Source: an uncultured Neomegalonema sp. (GTDB lineage Bacteria; Pseudomonadota; Alphaproteobacteria; Rhodobacterales; Rhodobacteraceae). Taken from it: a stretch of DNA of 10,704 nt. Below the pieces are notes generated by a model that did no database searches, was not told the DNA's origin, and saw nothing but the letters and a program-made list of their open reading frames with translations. The stretch spans positions 1 through 10,704 of the forward strand of contig CALGNW010000126.1 of NCBI GenBank assembly GCA_937958345.1. The letters run 5' to 3'. The position numbers were made by a program, and so were the translations under genes. Below, piece after piece: positions 1-6,607 of the stretch (the first letter of the stretch is position 1; each line of letters begins with the position of its first letter).

Positions 1-1
1 T

Positions 2-82
2 GACGCCGGATCGTCCGGTCCCGAGGATGCCCTTATGCTGCTGCACCGCGACGACCGGCGCTGGCGGGAGATTACCGCATGA
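2..82 (+). CDS. zwf: Glucose-6-phosphate 1-dehydrogenase, C-terminal end (partial)
   Basis: Only the last 26 codons and the stop are present; the gene begins left of the window. The visible tail contains GSSGPEDALMLLHRDDRRW and ends in REITA. It fits the conserved C-terminus of Zwf, where a G-S-x-G-P stretch is followed by a final helix and an R-D-x-R-x-W motif. Zwf oxidises glucose-6-phosphate to 6-phosphogluconolactone in the cytoplasm, reducing NAD(P)+. The next gene encodes the lactonase that takes that product, which strongly supports the call. The stop overlaps the pgl start in an ATGA at 79-82, so the two genes are probably translationally coupled. The identification rests on a short tail plus context; the catalytic domain cannot be seen here. 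Confidence 0.85.
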   Translation, partial: DAGSSGPEDALMLLHRDDRRWREITA

Positions 83-753
83 AAATCGAAACCCATCCGG
101 CCTCCGACCTTGGCAAAGCCCTCGCTGGCCGTGTCGCCGAAAATCTGCGCGCGGCGCTGGCAAAGAAGGGGCGGGCCAGCATTGCTGTGTCGGGTGGCAG
201 TACACCTGCGCCGTTCCTTGCCGCCCTATCCGCTGAAAATCTCGACTGGGCGCATGTTTCCGTCACCCTGACGGACGAACGTCAGGTTACGATTGAGAGT
301 GACCGCTCCAACGCGCGCCTCGTTGCTCAGAACTTACTCCGGGGCGCGGCAGCCGATGCGCAGTTCATTCCGCTGTACGCGGCCGGTCAGGACATTGCCG
401 AAACCGGCAAACAGGTGGCCGCGTCGATTGTGCCGCTCGATGTTTGCGTGCTCGGCATGGGCGACGACATGCACACCGCCTCGCTGTTTCCCGACACGCC
501 GGGTCTGGCAGGCATGCTGGACAGCGATGGCGGCACGCTTGTCGCATTGGCCTCTCCGCCGACGGCGGACGAACCGCGTGTGACGCTCACCGCTGCCGCC
601 CTGACGACGGCGGCGCATACCTACCTTCTGATTAAGGGCGCTGGAAAACGCACGGCGCTCGATCAAGCCATGTCTACAACCGACCTGTTGGCCGCACCGG
701 TCCGGGCCATTCTCGACGCCTCTAGCGCGCCGGTCGTTTTCTACGCAGATTAG
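79..753 (+). CDS. pgl: 6-phosphogluconolactonase (DevB/SOL type)
   Basis: This cytoplasmic enzyme hydrolyses 6-phosphoglucono-delta-lactone to 6-phosphogluconate, the step after Zwf. The 224-residue protein has the usual short DevB-type length. Three family motifs are visible. A phosphate-binding loop VSGGSTP lies at about residues 38-43, VTLTDER at 62-68, and GMGDDMHTASLFP at 126-138. The last holds the catalytic-region His132; many homologues have Gly where this one has Met131, which I believe is a common alphaproteobacterial variant. The start is the ATG at 79, inside the zwf stop overlap, with GGGAG at 66-70 eight bases upstream. The edd gene follows after 16 bases. Nothing suggests truncation. 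Confidence 0.95.
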   Translation: MKIETHPASDLGKALAGRVAENLRAALAKKGRASIAVSGGSTPAPFLAALSAENLDWAHVSVTLTDERQVTIESDRSNARLVAQNLLRGAAADAQFIPLYAAGQDIAETGKQVAASIVPLDVCVLGMGDDMHTASLFPDTPGLAGMLDSDGGTLVALASPPTADEPRVTLTAAALTTAAHTYLLIKGAGKRTALDQAMSTTDLLAAPVRAILDASSAPVVFYAD

Positions 754-769
754 CCGAACGGAGTTTTCA

Positions 770-2587
770 GTGACCCATCCAACGGTTCTCGACGTAACCG
801 CCCGTATTATCGAGCGCAGCCGCAAGACACGCGGCGCGTATATGGAACGTATGGGACGCGCCCGCGATCACGGCGTCGCGCGCGCGCATCTCGGCTGCTC
901 CAATCTGGCCCACGCCACCGCCGGAATGCCTGCGGATGTCAAAGACACGCTCACGCGCAACGACGTTCCGAACCTCGGCATCGTGACCGCCTTTAACGAC
1001 ATGCTGTCGGCGCACCAGCCTTTCGAACGCTTTCCGAAGTTGATCAAGCAAGCCGCCGACGAGATCGGTGCAACTGCCCAAGTCGCTGGCGGCGTTCCTG
1101 CGATGTGTGACGGCGTGACCCAAGGCGAGCCGGGCATGGAACTGTCGCTGTTCTCTCGTGACGTGATTGCGCTGTCGGCGGGAGTCGCGCTCTCGCATAA
1201 CTGTTTCGATGCGGCTGTGTTCTTGGGCATGTGTGATAAAATCGCCCCCGGGCTGGTTATCGCGGCGGCGTCATTCGGTCATATCCCTGCGATCTTTCTG
1301 CCTGCAGGTCCGATGCCCTCGGGCCTGTCGAACGACAAAAAGGCCGAGACGCGCCAGCGTTTCGCCGCCGGAGAGATTGGCCGCGAAGAACTGCTCAAGG
1401 CCGAAATGGAAAGTTATCATAGCCCCGGCATCTGCACGTTTTACGGGACGGCCAACACGAATCAGATGCTCATGGAGGTTATGGGCCTGCACCTGCCGGG
1501 GGCGAGTTTCGCCAACCCCGGCCAAGACATTCGCGACGGCCTGACGCAAGAGGGCGCAAAACGCGTTCTCAGCCTCACGGCCCAAGGCGACAACTACACC
1601 CCGACCTGCGAAATCCTGAGCGAGCGCGCCTTCGTCAACGGCGTCGTCGGTCTGCACGCCACAGGCGGTTCAACGAACCTCGCCATTCACCTTGTGGCGA
1701 TGGCCCGCGCAGCTGGCGTCATTCTCACATGGCAGGACATTTCCGACCTGTCTCACGTCACACCGCTGATCGCCAAGGTCTATCCGAACGGCCTGCGCGA
1801 CGTGAACCACTTCTACGCTGCGGGCGGTCTTCAATACATCATCGGCGAGCTTCTTTCCGCAGGTCTCATGCAAGACGACGTGCGCACGGTCGCGGGGGAT
1901 GGTCTCAGCCGGTATACTCAGGAACCGAAATTTATCGACGGCGGGATTGTCTGGGAGGAGGGCGCACGCACCGGCATCGACGAGGGCATCCTGCGTACCG
2001 TCGCCAATCCTTTCCAAGCGACGGGCGGCCTGACGCAATTGACCGGCAACCTTGGTACGGCTGTGATCAAAAGTTCGGCGGTAAAGCCCGAGCACCGCAT
2101 CATCGAGGCCCCCGCAAAAGTCTTTCACAGTCAGGAGGCGGTCAAGGCCGCGTTCAAGGCGGGCGATCTTTACGAGGACTTTATCTGCGTCCTGCGCTTT
2201 CAGGGTCCGCAAGCCAACGGGATGCCCGAACTGCATTCGCTCACGCCGTTGCTTGGTGTGCTGCAAGGCAAGGGCCACAAGGTCGCTCTCGTCACTGATG
2301 GGCGTATGTCCGGCGCATCGGGCAAAATCCCGTCGGCCATTCACCTCTCACCCGAGGCAAAATCCGGTGGCGCAATTGCGTGTGTGCGGGATGGCGACAT
2401 CATCCGTCTTGACGCCGAGGCGGGTACGCTCAGCACCACCGCTGACCTCGCCAGCCGCACCCCTGCTGTTCCGGATCTGTCGGAAAATGAAACCGGCATT
2501 GGCCGCGAGTTGTTCCAGACTTTCCGCGCCAGCGTCGGGCCCGCGGCAGAGGGCGCTAGCATCTTTTTCGGCGAGGGTACTGTATGA
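770..2587 (+). CDS. edd: Phosphogluconate dehydratase
   Basis: Edd dehydrates 6-phosphogluconate to 2-keto-3-deoxy-6-phosphogluconate (KDPG), the committing step of the Entner-Doudoroff pathway. The protein has 605 residues, the normal family length. The IlvD/Edd signatures are both present: CDKIAPG at residues 155-161 and ALVTDGRMSGASG at about 506-518. Candidate Fe-S cluster cysteines are Cys155 and Cys222 (PGICTFYGTANT), with Cys113 (AMCDG) also conserved in the family. This long sugar-acid-type form with the C-T-F-Y-G-T-A-N-T stretch favours Edd over IlvD, and the neighbours pgl and eda confirm it. The start is a GTG at 770 with GGAG at 760-763, six bases upstream. The stop overlaps the pgi start at 2584-2587. 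An oxygen-sensitive Fe-S cluster is expected from the family. Confidence 0.96.
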   Translation: MTHPTVLDVTARIIERSRKTRGAYMERMGRARDHGVARAHLGCSNLAHATAGMPADVKDTLTRNDVPNLGIVTAFNDMLSAHQPFERFPKLIKQAADEIGATAQVAGGVPAMCDGVTQGEPGMELSLFSRDVIALSAGVALSHNCFDAAVFLGMCDKIAPGLVIAAASFGHIPAIFLPAGPMPSGLSNDKKAETRQRFAAGEIGREELLKAEMESYHSPGICTFYGTANTNQMLMEVMGLHLPGASFANPGQDIRDGLTQEGAKRVLSLTAQGDNYTPTCEILSERAFVNGVVGLHATGGSTNLAIHLVAMARAAGVILTWQDISDLSHVTPLIAKVYPNGLRDVNHFYAAGGLQYIIGELLSAGLMQDDVRTVAGDGLSRYTQEPKFIDGGIVWEEGARTGIDEGILRTVANPFQATGGLTQLTGNLGTAVIKSSAVKPEHRIIEAPAKVFHSQEAVKAAFKAGDLYEDFICVLRFQGPQANGMPELHSLTPLLGVLQGKGHKVALVTDGRMSGASGKIPSAIHLSPEAKSGGAIACVRDGDIIRLDAEAGTLSTTADLASRTPAVPDLSENETGIGRELFQTFRASVGPAAEGASIFFGEGTV

Positions 2588-4176
2588 ATAACTTCATCAC
2601 TAAACTCGAACCCCATGCCGACCGGCTGAAGGCCACCAACCTGCGCGCGTTGTTTGATGGCAACCCCGAACGCTTTGAGCAATTCACCGCCCGCCTCGAT
2701 GACCTGCTGATCGACTTTTCGAAAGAAAAGATCGACGCGCCTGCTCTTGCCGCGCTTTTTGATGTTGCGCGCTCGGCCAATGTCGAAGCGGCCCGCGATG
2801 CGATGGTCGGCGGTCAGCACTGGAACCTGACCGAGGACCGCGCTGTTCTGCACATGGCGCTGCGCGGCGGAGCGGACGCGCCAGCGGGCGATGAGGTGGA
2901 CGAAACGCTCGACCGTTTCCTTGCATTCGCAGAGGATGTGCGCAGTGGCCGGTATGCTGCGAAAACCGGCCCGTTTACAGATGTCATTAACATCGGGATC
3001 GGCGGGTCCGACCTTGGTCCTGTCATGGTCGCACGCGCACTGGAACCGGACCGCGACGGACCGCGTTTGCATTTCGTCTCCAACGTTGACGGCGCGCATC
3101 TGACCGACATCACCAAATCGCTAGACCCGTCCAGAACCCTCGTCATCATCGCCTCGAAAACATTCACCACGATGGAAACGATGATGAATGCTCGGTCGGC
3201 CCGCGAATGGTTGCGCGGCGCTGTCGGCGCAGAGGCAGGCCATCACATGGCCGCCGTCTCGTCCAATATTGAAGGCGCAGCTGAATTCGGAATAGACGCA
3301 TCCCGCGTATTTGGTTTTTGGGATTGGGTCGGAGGGCGGTATTCGATTTGGTCCGCGATTGGACTGCCCGTCGCCATCGGCATTGGCGCAGACGATTTTC
3401 GCGCGTTCCTTTCAGGAGCCGCGGCGATGGATCAACATTTCATCAACGCGCCGCTTGAACAGAACTTGCCTGTTATCCTTGCACTGATCGGGATATGGCG
3501 GCGCAACGCGATGGGTTGGCCGACGGTTGCGCTGATCCCCTACGATCAACGTCTCGAGCGTTTTCCCGCCTACACACAGCAACTCGATATGGAAAGCAAC
3601 GGCAAGTCCACGGCGCGCGACGGTACGCCGGTTGCAGTTTCAACAGCACCGATTATCTGGGGTGAGCCCGGCACGAATTCGCAGCATTCGTTCTTTCAGC
3701 TTTTGCATCAGGGAACCGATGTCATTCCTGTTGATTTTATTGCCGCTGCCGAACCGCGCGATGGAGATACCGAACATCACACCGCGCTTCTCGCCAACTG
3801 TTTTGCGCAGGGACAGGCTTTTGCCTTTGGCCGGACCGAACAAGAAGTGCGTGCGCGAATGGCAGCGAAGTCTGCGCCGGCTGCCGAGATTGAGCGTCTG
3901 GCGGCGCACCGCGTCTTTCCGGGTGATCGTCCGTCGACAACGATCCTGCATCGCAGGCTCGACCCCTTCACATTGGGCCGTCTTGTCGCGCTTTATGAAC
4001 ACAAGATCTTCGTTCAGGGCGTGATCTGGAATATCGACAGCTTTGATCAATGGGGCGTTGAACTGGGCAAAGAACTGGCGGTGAATCTGCTTCCATCCCT
4101 CACCGGCGACGCTTCAGCCGACCTTGACACATCCACAGCCGGACTGATCGCGACAATAAAGGAGCTATCCGCATGA
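2584..4176 (+). CDS. pgi: Glucose-6-phosphate isomerase
   Basis: Pgi interconverts fructose-6-phosphate and glucose-6-phosphate. Next to zwf and edd it lets fructose-6-P, from a sugar kinase or gluconeogenesis, enter the ED route. The 530-residue protein shows NIGIGGSDLGP at about 136-146, the first PGI signature DWVGGRYSIWSAIGLP at about 247-262, and the C-terminal signature region SFDQWGVELGK with its active-site lysine near residue 495. Probable catalytic residues are Glu337 in DMESNGKS and His368 in NSQHSFFQ. The start is the ATG at 2584 in the edd stop overlap, preceded by GAGGG at 2573-2577. The stop overlaps the eda start. The protein looks intact and ordinary; its placement between edd and eda is the notable point. 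Confidence 0.97.
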   Translation: MNNFITKLEPHADRLKATNLRALFDGNPERFEQFTARLDDLLIDFSKEKIDAPALAALFDVARSANVEAARDAMVGGQHWNLTEDRAVLHMALRGGADAPAGDEVDETLDRFLAFAEDVRSGRYAAKTGPFTDVINIGIGGSDLGPVMVARALEPDRDGPRLHFVSNVDGAHLTDITKSLDPSRTLVIIASKTFTTMETMMNARSAREWLRGAVGAEAGHHMAAVSSNIEGAAEFGIDASRVFGFWDWVGGRYSIWSAIGLPVAIGIGADDFRAFLSGAAAMDQHFINAPLEQNLPVILALIGIWRRNAMGWPTVALIPYDQRLERFPAYTQQLDMESNGKSTARDGTPVAVSTAPIIWGEPGTNSQHSFFQLLHQGTDVIPVDFIAAAEPRDGDTEHHTALLANCFAQGQAFAFGRTEQEVRARMAAKSAPAAEIERLAAHRVFPGDRPSTTILHRRLDPFTLGRLVALYEHKIFVQGVIWNIDSFDQWGVELGKELAVNLLPSLTGDASADLDTSTAGLIATIKELSA

Positions 4177-4808
4177 GCGCGTTAAGCATTGCTGAAATTT
4201 GCCGTCTCGCGCCGGTCGTTCCGGTCCTCGTGATCGACGACTTGGAAAAGGCGGTTCCGTTGGCCGAGGCGCTGGTGGCGGGCGGCTTGCGCGCGCTCGA
4301 GGTCACGTTGAGAACGCCGGTTGCGCTGCAAGCCATTCGCGCGATTGCCGATGCGGTTCCGGGTGCTGAAATTGGTGTCGGTACTCTACGCACAGCTGAT
4401 GATGTGAAGGCGTCCGTCGATGCAGGCGCACGCTTCGGCGTCGCTCCCGGCTTTACCGATGCGGTGATGGATGCGGCAGAGGCCGCAAGCCTGCCAATGC
4501 TTCCCGGTGTCGCCACCCCGTCCGAGGCGATGGCGGCAGCGGATCGCGGTTTGGAAATTCTGAAGTTTTTCCCTGCCGAGGCCAATGGCGGCGCGCCCGT
4601 CCTAAAGGCTTGGGCCAGCCCTCTTGCCGGACTAAAGTTCTGTCCGACCGGCGGCGTCAGTGAAAAGAACGCCCGCGACTACCTGACGCTGCCAAACGTG
4701 ATCTGCGTCGGTGGTTCGTGGGTTGCTCCGAAAGATGCGATCGCAAACGGCGATTGGGAAACCATCACGCGTATTTCAAAAGAGGCATCGGGCCTCCTTA
4801 CGGCATGA
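4173..4808 (+). CDS. eda: KDPG aldolase (2-keto-3-deoxy-6-phosphogluconate aldolase)
   Basis: Eda cleaves KDPG to pyruvate and glyceraldehyde-3-phosphate, the last ED-specific step. It is a class I Schiff-base aldolase forming a TIM barrel, usually a trimer. In this 211-residue protein the Schiff-base lysine is Lys131 in LKFFPAE. The general-base glutamate is Glu43 in ALEVTLRT, and the phosphate-binding turns appear as PTGGVS (158-163) and CVGGSWVAP (178-186). VGTLRTADDV at 69-78 is a further family block. The ATG at 4173 overlaps the pgi stop and has a strong AAAGGAG at 4158-4164, eight bases upstream. The last codons overlap the start of the class II aldolase at 4805-4808. The enzyme may also accept 4-hydroxy-2-oxoglutarate, as other Eda proteins do. 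Confidence 0.96.
   Translation: MSALSIAEICRLAPVVPVLVIDDLEKAVPLAEALVAGGLRALEVTLRTPVALQAIRAIADAVPGAEIGVGTLRTADDVKASVDAGARFGVAPGFTDAVMDAAEAASLPMLPGVATPSEAMAAADRGLEILKFFPAEANGGAPVLKAWASPLAGLKFCPTGGVSEKNARDYLTLPNVICVGGSWVAPKDAIANGDWETITRISKEASGLLTA
4782..4796 (+). promoter_or_regulatory. Small hairpin in the ribosome-binding position of the aldolase gene
   Basis: GAGGC at 4782-4786 can pair with GCCTC at 4792-4796 around a five-base loop. This sits 8 bases before the aldolase ATG, where a Shine-Dalgarno sequence would be expected, and no free one is present. It lies inside the eda coding sequence, so it may be chance. If real, it would make aldolase translation depend on ribosomes finishing eda. 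Confidence 0.25.
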
Positions 4809-5470
4809 CCGAGACGGAGCGGACTCTTCGTACCGAAATCGTCGCCCGTTGCCGCGAGCTTAATTCCAGTGGCATCAATCAGGGCACGTCAGGCAACATC
4901 TCGGCACGGTTCGGAGACCGCATGCTGATCTCGCCCTCGGCCACACCGTATGATGACATGACGCCCGAGATGATCGCCTCGGTCGCCCTCGACGATTCCA
5001 GCGGCGCTTATGAGGGACCGTTGAAGCCCTCGACGGAATGGCGTTTTCATCAACAGCTTTTGGCCGGACGGCAAGATGCGGTCGCGGTTATTCATGCGCA
5101 CTCGACTTACTGTACGGCTCTGGCCATTGCCCGCCGTGAAATTCCTGCATGCCATTACATGATCGCTGCGTTCGGCGGCAACACCGTTCGCTGCGCCGGA
5201 TATGCCACATATGGAACCGGCGAACTCGCCGCGCTGACAATGAGCGCGATGGAGGACCGGACGGCTTGCCTGCTGGCAAATCATGGCATGGTCGTGATCG
5301 GAGACTCGCTGGCGAAGGCGATGTGGCGCGCAGTCGAACTCGAAGCAATTGCAAAGCAATATTATCTCAGCCTCGCGATTGGCGGCCCCGTCCTGCTAAG
5401 CGACGATGACATCGCAGAGACTCAAAAAGGTTTTGCCGAATACGGATTGCGCTCTGAACACGCAAATTGA
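4805..5470 (+). CDS. Class II (zinc) aldolase, L-fuculose-1-phosphate aldolase type
   Basis: This 221-residue protein belongs to the aldolase II/adducin family and closely follows the E. coli FucA pattern. Metal ligands are Glu78 (STEWRFH), His97 and His99 (HAHS) and His160 (ANHG). These match the spacing I recall for E. coli FucA (73, 92, 94, 155). Catalytic-type Tyr118 (HYMIAA) and C-terminal Tyr213 (EYGLR) are also kept, as is NQGTSGNIS at 25-33. FucA-type enzymes cleave ketose-1-phosphates to dihydroxyacetone phosphate and an aldehyde. I chose the ATG at 4805, which overlaps the eda stop as ATGA. The frame is open upstream to a TTG at 4718, but that would overlap eda by 91 bases and add no family sequence. 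No good ribosome-binding site precedes the ATG, so coupling to eda is likely. Substrate is unknown; fuculose, ribulose or another ketose-1-phosphate are possible. Confidence 0.9.
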   Translation: MTETERTLRTEIVARCRELNSSGINQGTSGNISARFGDRMLISPSATPYDDMTPEMIASVALDDSSGAYEGPLKPSTEWRFHQQLLAGRQDAVAVIHAHSTYCTALAIARREIPACHYMIAAFGGNTVRCAGYATYGTGELAALTMSAMEDRTACLLANHGMVVIGDSLAKAMWRAVELEAIAKQYYLSLAIGGPVLLSDDDIAETQKGFAEYGLRSEHAN

Positions 5471-5480
5471 GCATTGCAGC

Positions 5481-5494
5481 GCAGATTAATCTGC
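5481..5494. promoter_or_regulatory. Perfect 14-base palindrome, possible operator
   Basis: GCAGATTAATCTGC is exactly its own reverse complement and begins ten bases after the aldolase stop, in the 107-base gap before the sugar-kinase gene. Dyad symmetry of this length in a gap between two sugar-metabolism genes suggests a binding site for a dimeric regulator. It has no loop and no clean T-run after it (GTTTGGTTTTCG follows), so it is a poor fit to an intrinsic terminator. I cannot assign a regulator family, and I found no convincing -35/-10 pair nearby. Confidence 0.4.
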
Positions 5495-5577
5495 CGTTTG
5501 GTTTTCGACTGGCGGGATTTATGGATTATTTGATCGGCTAATGTTGGCTGGTTCGATGAAAACGGAGTTGATTGGCT

Positions 5578-6558
5578 ATGTTCTTGGTTTGCGGAGAGGC
5601 GCTTTACGATTTCTTTCTTCCCAAAGACGAGAAAAAGAATGGCGACACCGAGAAGGTCGATCAGATCAACGGCAATACATCCGGCGCGGTGACATTCGAC
5701 GCCCGCCCCGGTGGCTCACCTTACAATGTCTCAATCGGCATGTCGCGCCTAGGCGCATCATCGGCACTGCTCACTGGTCTTTCGAATGACATGCTCGGCA
5801 CGCTGCTGAACCGGGTTCTCAAGACCGAGGGTGTCTCGCCTGACTACCTCATTCGAACGTCACGGCAAACAACACTCAGCCTCGTCGGTGTCGATGAATC
5901 GGGGGGTCCGTCTTATGCGTTTTACGGAAAAGGATCGGCAGATACGAGTCTGACCGAGGCCGACCTGCCGATGATTGGCGCGGATATTAGCGGATTGCAT
6001 TTCGGTTCGTTCTCGATTGCCGTCAACCCCGTTGCCGATGCGTTTGCCGCGCTTGCTGCGCGGGAGAAAGACCGTTTCATTTCGCTGGACCCGAACGTGC
6101 GGCCTACGATTGAGCCTGATATGGCCGTATGGCGCGCACGCATTGATGCGCTCCGTCCCTTCACAAATTTATTAAAGGTCAGCGACGAAGATCTTAGCAT
6201 GCTCTACCCTGACACCGACCCCGTCGATGTTGTGCGCTCTTGGTCGAAGGATGGCCCCGCTATGGTCGTTCTGACGCGCGGGGGCAGCGAGGCCGTCGCA
6301 CATCGCGCGGGCGAAGAATTCCGCGTTGTACCTCCTAAGACCGAGGTTATTGATACTGTCGGTGCGGGTGACACTTTCATGGCGTCTCTGTTGGCCGACC
6401 TGACCGCCGGTGAAGATCCGGCCAAGCATTTAACCGAGATGCCGTCGGCATCTGTTGAAACGCTTATCAATCGTGCCGCGACAGCCGCAGCCATCACCTG
6501 CGAGCGTCGCGGAGCAGACCTGCCGACGGCGGATGACTTGGCCGCGCGTCTTGCCTGA
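5578..6558 (+). CDS. PfkB-family carbohydrate kinase, fructokinase-like
   Basis: This 326-residue ribokinase-fold protein should phosphorylate a sugar with ATP in the cytoplasm. The N-terminal CGEALYDFF, the substrate-side block PGGSPYNVSIGMSRLG (44-59) and the second PfkB signature DTVGAGDTF (259-267) are clear. The last supplies the anion hole and catalytic Asp265. SLDPNVRP (169-176) and VLTRGG (231-236) are further family blocks. The P-G-G-S-P-Y-N form is typical of fructokinases, which would feed Pgi upstream; a ketohexokinase-like 1-kinase feeding the FucA-type aldolase is an alternative. A polar stretch at residues 17-39 looks longer than in many fructokinases. I chose ATG 5578, giving the usual MFLVCGEAL start, with GGAG at 5564-5567. 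An in-frame TTG at 5572 would add two residues and cannot be excluded. Confidence 0.9.
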   Translation: MFLVCGEALYDFFLPKDEKKNGDTEKVDQINGNTSGAVTFDARPGGSPYNVSIGMSRLGASSALLTGLSNDMLGTLLNRVLKTEGVSPDYLIRTSRQTTLSLVGVDESGGPSYAFYGKGSADTSLTEADLPMIGADISGLHFGSFSIAVNPVADAFAALAAREKDRFISLDPNVRPTIEPDMAVWRARIDALRPFTNLLKVSDEDLSMLYPDTDPVDVVRSWSKDGPAMVVLTRGGSEAVAHRAGEEFRVVPPKTEVIDTVGAGDTFMASLLADLTAGEDPAKHLTEMPSASVETLINRAATAAAITCERRGADLPTADDLAARLA

Positions 6559-6607
6559 TGAAGACTAAGCGGTTGCGTCCTGTGCCGATTTGCCGTTGGT
6601 CTGCCTG

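Noticed and set aside
6..18. CCGGA-TCG-TCCGG hairpin near the left edge
   Set aside because: It lies inside the zwf coding region, has no T-run, and is easily explained by coding for Gly-Ser-Ser-Gly in G+C-rich DNA.
334..825. Minus-strand open frame of 163 codons opposite pgl
   Set aside because: It is rich in Arg, Cys and His with no recognisable motif and lies opposite a clear gene; it is a shadow frame of G+C-rich coding sequence. The same applies to the minus-strand frames opposite edd and pgi.
4718..4804. N-terminal extension of the class II aldolase from a TTG at 4718
   Set aside because: It would overlap eda by 91 bases, shows no aldolase-family sequence, and the ATG at 4805 gives the normal FucA start with an ATGA overlap.
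5541..5789. Small plus-strand frame of 82 codons across the kinase start
   Set aside because: Arg-rich translation, no motif, and mostly inside the clear kinase gene in another frame.
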